64,000 nucleotides of DNA, taken from positions 1-64,000 of the forward strand of contig JBEKJO010000001.1 of assembly GCA_050011195.1 (NCBI GenBank), read 5' to 3'. The position numbers and the translations under genes were made by a program. The notes beneath the pieces are model-generated. The model searched no databases. It had not been told where the DNA came from and saw only the letters and a program-made list of their open reading frames with translations. Shown piece after piece: positions 59,285 to 64,000 of the stretch (the first letter of the stretch is position 1; every line of letters starts with the position of its first letter). The stretch is from PALSA-1440 sp050011195 (GTDB lineage: Bacteria > Verrucomicrobiota > Verrucomicrobiia > Limisphaerales > UBA8199).

Positions 59285-60322
59285 ATGAACCAAAATCGAT
59301 ACAGAAGCTTCTTCCACGACGTCTCGGAGATCGTCACTCTTTACGTGGGGCTGTTGGCCCTGATAGGGCTTCTTGCTTCGGTTGGATTTTTTAAGCTCCG
59401 CGTTGAGCCAACCCTAAAAATGTTAGACCCTGTGTACATCTTCGACATGCCGCAGCTCATCAGAGCCTTCAACAGCTACGCGCAAGGCTCACCATTGCCG
59501 CAGGAGTGGCGCGCGGTATCAAACGGATTTGCAGTGTTCCGTAAGCCGTATGGCAAGGACTTGGCTGGCGGAAGGCTCGTCTCGTCTGCGATGGTACCAT
59601 TTCAAGACGTAACTGGCCCCGGACCAACCAACTTTCCAAGCTGGGCTCACCCATCCGACCCGCAAACCCTTTTTTACCACTTAGGTTTGACGAACGCTCC
59701 TGCTACGTATAGCGCAACCCATCCAAACTTTTCGGTACGGCGCACCGATGATGAGAAGCGATACGGAGTAGACATGGGGATCATCATGGACTACGTCCGC
59801 CTGGCTGTCGCAAAAGGCGGCACGCCGCCGGATCATGTCAATGAGAATCCACTCGACAGATTGCAGGCAGTTGTTCCTCACAAAGACGCTCCCCAGGTGG
59901 GAGATATGTTCCAGATGGACCCCATAAGCGAAGCGACTCTACCTTACTCCATCGCCTCGATCGGAAACCTCTCCTCAGAACCCATCGAGAATGTCAGAGT
60001 GAGCGTTGCCAGTTCCATTTGGTCTGCCCCGGTCGAACTGGTCGGCTGGAGCGATTTACCACAACTTGCGGACGCCACACAGAAGGGCCACAATCATCAT
60101 ATAACAATCGAGCGGCTGGAACCGGGACAGAGCATCGAAATCGTCTTTCGTGGGCATAAGCTGCTGCGCGCGAACGAAGTGTCCGTTGTCTGCTCCTGGA
60201 TTTTTGATAAGACAAAAATCGCAGTGTTGATGGCCCTTATACTCGTCTTGACCATTGCGGTCTATTACGGAGACATTCTTTCTCTGAAGTTTTCCCGCTT
60301 AGTGGGTTCTCGAAAGGACTAG
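59285..60322 (+). CDS. Low-GC membrane protein, unknown function
   Basis: 345 residues. Membrane helices lie at about 15-36 and 308-328, leaving a long extracytoplasmic or cytoplasmic domain between them with conserved-looking aromatic and Pro-rich blocks (FPSWAHPSDPQTLFYHL). GC is clearly below that of core genes. It is flanked by the MazF-type pair on one side and the serS fragment plus long element on the other, so it looks like island cargo. No family is recognised. Confidence 0.6.
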   Translation: MNQNRYRSFFHDVSEIVTLYVGLLALIGLLASVGFFKLRVEPTLKMLDPVYIFDMPQLIRAFNSYAQGSPLPQEWRAVSNGFAVFRKPYGKDLAGGRLVSSAMVPFQDVTGPGPTNFPSWAHPSDPQTLFYHLGLTNAPATYSATHPNFSVRRTDDEKRYGVDMGIIMDYVRLAVAKGGTPPDHVNENPLDRLQAVVPHKDAPQVGDMFQMDPISEATLPYSIASIGNLSSEPIENVRVSVASSIWSAPVELVGWSDLPQLADATQKGHNHHITIERLEPGQSIEIVFRGHKLLRANEVSVVCSWIFDKTKIAVLMALILVLTIAVYYGDILSLKFSRLVGSRKD

Positions 60323-60456
60323 AAGTTGTCTGGACATCTGAACTATCGCGCTGCACTGGATGCTGGGTGTCCATCCCTGATTGCGGTCGGGAGCCTTTGG
60401 CTCAGCGCGAGCGAACGCCTGCCTTGGCTTCGAGATCGTCATGGGCAACCGCCGAT

Positions 60457-60600
60457 TCAACGCGCTTAAGGGCTTCGACCTCGGTCAAGGGCTTGGGTTG
60501 TTGCTCGGCGAACTTCTGCAGTTCGTCGAGGCAGGCCCCATCCCCTACCCTGCGCGTCGGTTGACGGTGGCGCACAGAATCCGGCTTTTCGCGAGTCAGA
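60457..60600 (-). pseudogene. serS 5-prime fragment (orphan)
   Basis: The minus strand reads LTREKPDSVRHRQPTRRVGD then LTEVEALKRVE, co-linear and ungapped over about 145 bp with residues 6-55 of the intact SerRS (LIRERPDFVRLRLATRGAGD, LAEVEALKAQR), at roughly 70% nucleotide identity. It is in the same orientation as serS and directly abuts long element copy 2. Internal substitutions and lack of the catalytic domain show it is not functional SerRS. Confidence 0.8.
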
Positions 60601-60772
60601 TTTGCGGATGGCGAGTGCGGGGGCCGTAAGCCGGTTTGGAAACCGGCGCTCCGGCCCGCGGGTGTGAAATATACGGGTTGGGTCGTCGGCGGGCAGGCGG
60701 AGGGGGCGGAGGAACGCGGTGGTGGCTCCAGGGCGGCACCGGAGCAATCCCGGAGCCCCTCTGTAGCCATAC

Positions 60773-60950
60773 CGTCGTTTCAGGCATCTTTGAGGCACGT
60801 TTCAAGCTTGTTTCAGGCATGTTTGACGCATGTTTCAAGCTTGTTTCAGGCATGTTTGACGCATGTTTCAAGCTTGTTTCAGGCATGTTTGAGGCATGTC
60901 TCAGGCATGCTTCAGGCACGTTTGAGGCATGTTCCAGGGATGTTTGAGGT
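60773..60950. repeat. 11-bp tandem array, about 16 units
   Basis: On the plus strand the units vary around CATGTTTCAGG. In the central part three successive 33-bp blocks (three units each) are nearly identical, pointing to recent expansion by multiples of 33 bp. Copy 1 has about 14 units. Confidence 0.85.
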
Positions 60951-61095
60951 TTCCCCCAATCCTTTCTGCCTCAATGTCCCCAAGCCAAGCACCCGACGGT
61001 CGCGGGGACGCTCCCCCTGGCGTTCGGTCCCCGGGCCGGGCACCGGTAGCGTCCAGCCATCGAGCGGCGGGGGCGCTCCCGAATTGTCCGCGCAT

Positions 61096-61123
61096 ACTGT
61101 ACAGATTCCGAGAGATTTGTCAA
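61096..61123 (-). promoter_or_regulatory. Predicted sigma-70 promoter of long element copy 2
   Basis: On the minus strand TTGACA (61123-61118), a 16-base gap, and TACAGT (61101-61096). The conserved boxes and spacing in both element copies suggest selection. Transcription would run leftwards through the 11-bp array into the serS fragment. Confidence 0.6.
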
Positions 61124-61143
61124 GGAGTAAGTTGAGCGAAGGA

Positions 61144-61367
61144 AGAATGCAGAATGCAGAATGCAGAAAGTAAAGGCGACAAGGGCGCCTGGAACGACCC
61201 GGGGGCGATGATCGTGCCGTGAGTGAGGGATAAATCCGAAAACCGAAATCCGAAATCCGAAGGAAACCCGAAGTCCGAAATCCGAAATCAAGACCGTCTC
61301 GGGATTGCAATGGCCCGTCAGAAGCGGTCGGTTTCGGATTTCGGCATTCGGGCTTCGGATTTCCGCA
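61144..61367. repeat. Heptad arrays (ATGCAGA and CCGAAAT)
   Basis: Three ATGCAGA units (61146-61167), then about eight CCGAAAT units (61231-61290) and an inverted array of the same unit (61330-61367). The inverted arrays face each other over about 40 bases and could form a long imperfect hairpin. They lie upstream of the oxidoreductase gene. Confidence 0.7.
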
Positions 61368-61422
61368 GCACCCCTCATTTTCTTCTCGCCTTGCGGGGCG
61401 GGTTGTGGCGTCATACAGGGCC

Positions 61423-62823
61423 ATGAACAAATCTGCTCTCGATTCAGGAATCAGCCGACGCCATTTTCTCGCCACCGCCGGGTTGGCGTTGGCCGCTCCA
61501 ACCATCATCCCCGCCAGCGCTTTGGGCCGGGAAGACAAGCCCGCGCCCTCGGAGCGCATCACGTTGGGGGTGGTCGGCTGGGGCATGCAAGGCCCCGGGA
61601 ACACGGAGGCGTTTCTGGGGATGAAGGATTGCCAGGTGGTCGCCGCCTGCGATTTGGACCAGCACCACCTCCAGCAGGCGCTGGACAAGATCAACGGCCA
61701 TTACGAGAACCGGGACTGCAAGTCCTGCCACGATTACCGGGAGATAATGGCGCGCAAGGACATTGATGCCGTGATGCTGGCGGTGCCGGATCATTGGCAT
61801 GAGCTGACCGCCGTCGAGGCGGCCAGGAACAAGAAGGACATTTACGCCGAGAAACCGCTCGCCCGCACGATTGCCGAACAGCAGGCCATCGTCAAAGCCG
61901 TCCAGAAGAACAAGCGCATCTGGCAGACCGGGTCGTGGCAGCGGTCGGAGGGGTCGTTCCGCAAGGCGGCGGAGATTGTGCGCAACGGGCTGATCGGGAA
62001 AGTCACGCGCGTTGAGGTGGGTTTGCCGGGCTACCACCATGACTTCGCCGGGACCGCCCCTGCCCTGCTGGCGAAGTTGCCGAATTCGCCAAAGAATTCC
62101 GAGTATCTGGCCAAGGTCGTGCCCGGCAGCCCGGAATGGAAGATAGCAGTTACGCCTCCCGCGCCTGAGCTGGATTACGAGATGTGGCTTGGTCCTTCGC
62201 AAAAGGAGCCTTACATCCAGGCCCGGGTGCACATGAACTGGCGTTGGAATTACAACACCGGCGGCGGCCAGTTGCTGGACTGGATTGGCCATCACGGCGA
62301 CATCGCCCACTGGGGGCTGGGATTCGACAACGCCGGCCCGTCGGAGATCGAAGGGCAGGGCGAGTTTCCGCCCGCCGATGCCGTGTGGAACACCTGCACC
62401 AAGTACCGCATCACCCTGAAGTACCCCGAGGACATCACCATGATCATCGCGGGCGGACATGGGGACATTCGCAGCGGCACGAAATGGATCGGCACCGAGG
62501 GCTGGGTGTGGGTGGACCGGGGCGGGTATGATGCCTCGAATATTGACTGGTTTGCGCAAATCCCCGCCGACAAGTACAAGGTGAAGCTTTACAGATCGCC
62601 GGGCCACCAGCGCGACTTCCTCGACTGTGTGAAGTCCCGCCAGCCGACGATTACGCCGGTGGAGACGGCGCACCATTCGGCGATTCCCGGGCACCTCGGC
62701 CTCATCTCGATGCTGGTCGGGCGGAAGATCAAATGGGACGCGACCAAGGAAGTCATTGTGGGCGATGCCGACGCGAGCAAACTGCTGACGCGCCCATACC
62801 GCGCGCCGTGGAAGCTGGCGTGA
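61423..62823 (+). CDS. Gfo/Idh/MocA-family oxidoreductase, Tat-exported
   Basis: 466 residues from ATG 61423. A twin-arginine leader (SRRHFLATAGLALAAP, 11-26) precedes the Rossmann motif GVVGWGMQGPG, the DHWHELT block and the catalytic-site EKP (143-145). The C-terminal domain with GGGQLLDWIGHHGDIAHWGLG fits the group common in Planctomycetota and Verrucomicrobiota. NAD(P)-dependent oxidation of a sugar derivative is likely, substrate unknown. Confidence 0.92.
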   Translation: MNKSALDSGISRRHFLATAGLALAAPTIIPASALGREDKPAPSERITLGVVGWGMQGPGNTEAFLGMKDCQVVAACDLDQHHLQQALDKINGHYENRDCKSCHDYREIMARKDIDAVMLAVPDHWHELTAVEAARNKKDIYAEKPLARTIAEQQAIVKAVQKNKRIWQTGSWQRSEGSFRKAAEIVRNGLIGKVTRVEVGLPGYHHDFAGTAPALLAKLPNSPKNSEYLAKVVPGSPEWKIAVTPPAPELDYEMWLGPSQKEPYIQARVHMNWRWNYNTGGGQLLDWIGHHGDIAHWGLGFDNAGPSEIEGQGEFPPADAVWNTCTKYRITLKYPEDITMIIAGGHGDIRSGTKWIGTEGWVWVDRGGYDASNIDWFAQIPADKYKVKLYRSPGHQRDFLDCVKSRQPTITPVETAHHSAIPGHLGLISMLVGRKIKWDATKEVIVGDADASKLLTRPYRAPWKLA

Positions 62824-62918
62824 TCGGCGGAGCAAACTTTGCTCTTTACATTTGGCCCCAGAGCCGATGCTATAAGCGAAAATTGGATTCGACAGACCAA
62901 ACTCAACCAAATTCGACT

Positions 62919-64000
62919 ATGAAAAGACTCTACTCGCTCAGTTCTGCGCTCGCGCTCGCCCTGTTCACCCTCCTCGCCGTCACGGGTTGCAAGAAGGAGG
63001 AAGCGCCGCCGGGCAAACCCGAGAAGGCCGCGCCGGCTGTGGCTGTGTCCGCCGAACGAACCAGCTTCGCGCAGGTCACCTCGAAGCTCGACCCGGGCGG
63101 CAGCCTTTACGTGTACCTCAGCACCGAGCAATGCCTGGAAGGCCTGTCCGGCAAGGTTTCCGCCTGGCGGGGAGTGCTGGCCGCCATTCCCGACCTCAAG
63201 TCTGAGAACCGCGAGAACCTCGGCAAGGCGTTCGACATCGTGACGAACCTGATCCAAAAGAGCGGCATCGAAGACATCAGCGGGTTCGGCATGAGCGCGA
63301 TTGCGCGGGAGACCAACTTCTACCACTCGAAAATGCTTCTGCATCATTACCCGGGCAAGGGATCGGGCTTTCTGTGGACCATGTTCGGCCAAAAGCCCCA
63401 TGCGCTCGAGGGCCTGAGCCTGCTGCCCGCCAGCACGGCCCTGGCGACATTCACCGATCTCGATGTCCCGCTGCTCTGGTCGGTCATCGAGAAGCAGGTG
63501 GCCGAGTCCGGCTTCCCGCAGGCCGAAGAATTGCTCAACAAGCTGCCCGATAACTTCGAGAAGGCCACCGGCCTCAAGTGGGATCAGGTCCTCGCCTCGC
63601 TCGGGGGCGAGTTCGGCTTTGCGGTCACCCTCGATGACACGAAGATGATCCCCATTCCCCTGCCGTCGGGCGGTGACCCGCTCCAAATCCCCGAGCCGGC
63701 GTTGCTGCTGGTGGCGAAAGTCAAAGACGACACCATTTTCAACCGCATTGAGCAAGCGCTCCAACAGAACGGCGGGCAACAGATCGTCAAGGCCGACAAA
63801 CCGGGGCTGAAAATGCGCACCTGGCCTTTGACGCTGCCGTTGCCCATTCAACTGCGCCCCACCGTCGCTGCCGCCGACGGATACCTGTTCATCGCCACCA
63901 CTGACGCCGTCATCCAGGAAGTGCTCGCGGTCAAAGCCGGCCAGCACGCCGGGCTGAAATCAACGCAGGAATTCCAGCGCTTGTCCAAAGATGTGCCGGT
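62919..64000 (+). CDS. Secreted lipoprotein, truncated by window end
   Basis: 360 visible residues from ATG 62919. A lipoprotein signal peptide ends in VTG-C (lipid-accepting C24). The body resembles the DUF3352-like exported proteins of PVC bacteria (repeated LLLVAKVKDDTIFNRIEQAL and ATTDAVIQEVL blocks, duplicated domain). Function unknown. The gene runs off the right edge. Confidence 0.75.
   Translation, partial: MKRLYSLSSALALALFTLLAVTGCKKEEAPPGKPEKAAPAVAVSAERTSFAQVTSKLDPGGSLYVYLSTEQCLEGLSGKVSAWRGVLAAIPDLKSENRENLGKAFDIVTNLIQKSGIEDISGFGMSAIARETNFYHSKMLLHHYPGKGSGFLWTMFGQKPHALEGLSLLPASTALATFTDLDVPLLWSVIEKQVAESGFPQAEELLNKLPDNFEKATGLKWDQVLASLGGEFGFAVTLDDTKMIPIPLPSGGDPLQIPEPALLLVAKVKDDTIFNRIEQALQQNGGQQIVKADKPGLKMRTWPLTLPLPIQLRPTVAAADGYLFIATTDAVIQEVLAVKAGQHAGLKSTQEFQRLSKDVP

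Larger units (their letters stand above)
60595..61140 (-). repeat. Long dispersed element, copy 2 (promoter plus 11-bp array)
   Basis: About 546 bp in inverted orientation to 4506-5039 with the same order of parts: promoter-like sequence, GC-rich block with half-REP, 11-bp array, second GC-rich block, and a single family-I REP arm (60627-60654). Similarity ends at AAATCTGAC. Relative to copy 1, indels shift the potential reading frames. Confidence 0.8.

Noticed and set aside
1..64000. CRISPR array
   Set aside because: None of the repeats is spaced by unique 25-40 bp spacers; the arrays found are contiguous short-period repeats or inverted pairs, and no cas genes are present.

Overview
The window looks like a chromosomal segment of a Verrucomicrobiota bacterium, most likely the Limisphaerales/Pedosphaera side of the phylum. 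This is inferred from gene content only: a PEP-CTERM protein, secreted pseudopilins with FTLIEL leaders, twin-arginine Gfo/Idh/MocA oxidoreductases, a SecDF fusion, several small proteins that look lineage-specific, and high GC. No 16S gene is present. One tRNA gene, tRNA-Leu(UAA), lies directly before metG.

Layout. 1-850: RCC1-like remnant, heptad repeat, tRNA. 857-4346: frameshifted metG and a secreted GHSGG hydrolase-like protein. 4347-6350: repeat-rich region with a low-GC two-gene unit and an orphan serS 5-prime fragment. 6349-17016: ACT-domain protein, adk, a secreted Tyr/Gly-rich protein, a dehydrogenase, yajC-secDF, terC, recJ. 17131-20150: accessory region with a Dam-type/HNH restriction-modification pair bracketed by direct repeats, then two integron-type gene cassettes with attC sites and no integrase. 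21097-32657: ispD, a C-terminal processing protease, tsaD, an adenosine-specific kinase family protein, a nuclease-helicase, tyrA, and a coupled pseudopilin/ABC transporter operon. 32869-43619: gyrB-gyrA, pdxH, leuD, and a histidine kinase/response regulator pair. 43837-51823: PEP-CTERM miniprotein, large beta-propeller, pseudopilin, oxidoreductase, ECF sigma/anti-sigma pair. 52213-58938: lepA, lepB, glgA, serS, MazF-type toxin-antitoxin. 59285-64000: low-GC membrane protein, serS fragment, second copy of the long repeat, Gfo/Idh/MocA oxidoreductase, truncated lipoprotein gene.

The most striking content is non-coding. (1) A roughly 540-bp dispersed element occurs twice in opposite orientation (4506-5039 and 60595-61140). 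Both copies carry a promoter-like TTGACA-N16-TAYAGT and a variable-length array of 11-bp units, while reading frames are not conserved, so a repeat-bearing RNA or a protein-binding DNA element is more likely than a gene. Each copy is followed in the same relative orientation by a decayed 5-prime fragment of serS; in the first copy a low-GC two-gene cargo separates them. (2) At least nine inverted pairs of 26-31 nt arms, in six sequence families but with one architecture, resemble REP/BIME elements; two sit inside recJ and a helicase gene without breaking the frame, and others remodel the N-termini of secreted proteins. (3) Arrays of 7- or 9-bp period mark many intergenic regions. (4) The attC cluster shows that an integron system has been active in this lineage.

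The core genes serve protein export and processing (YajC, SecDF, LepB, C-terminal protease), DNA topology and repair (GyrAB, RecJ, DinG-like helicase), translation (MetRS, SerRS, LepA, TsaD, tRNA-Leu) and intermediary metabolism (Adk, IspD, TyrA, LeuD, PdxH, GlgA).
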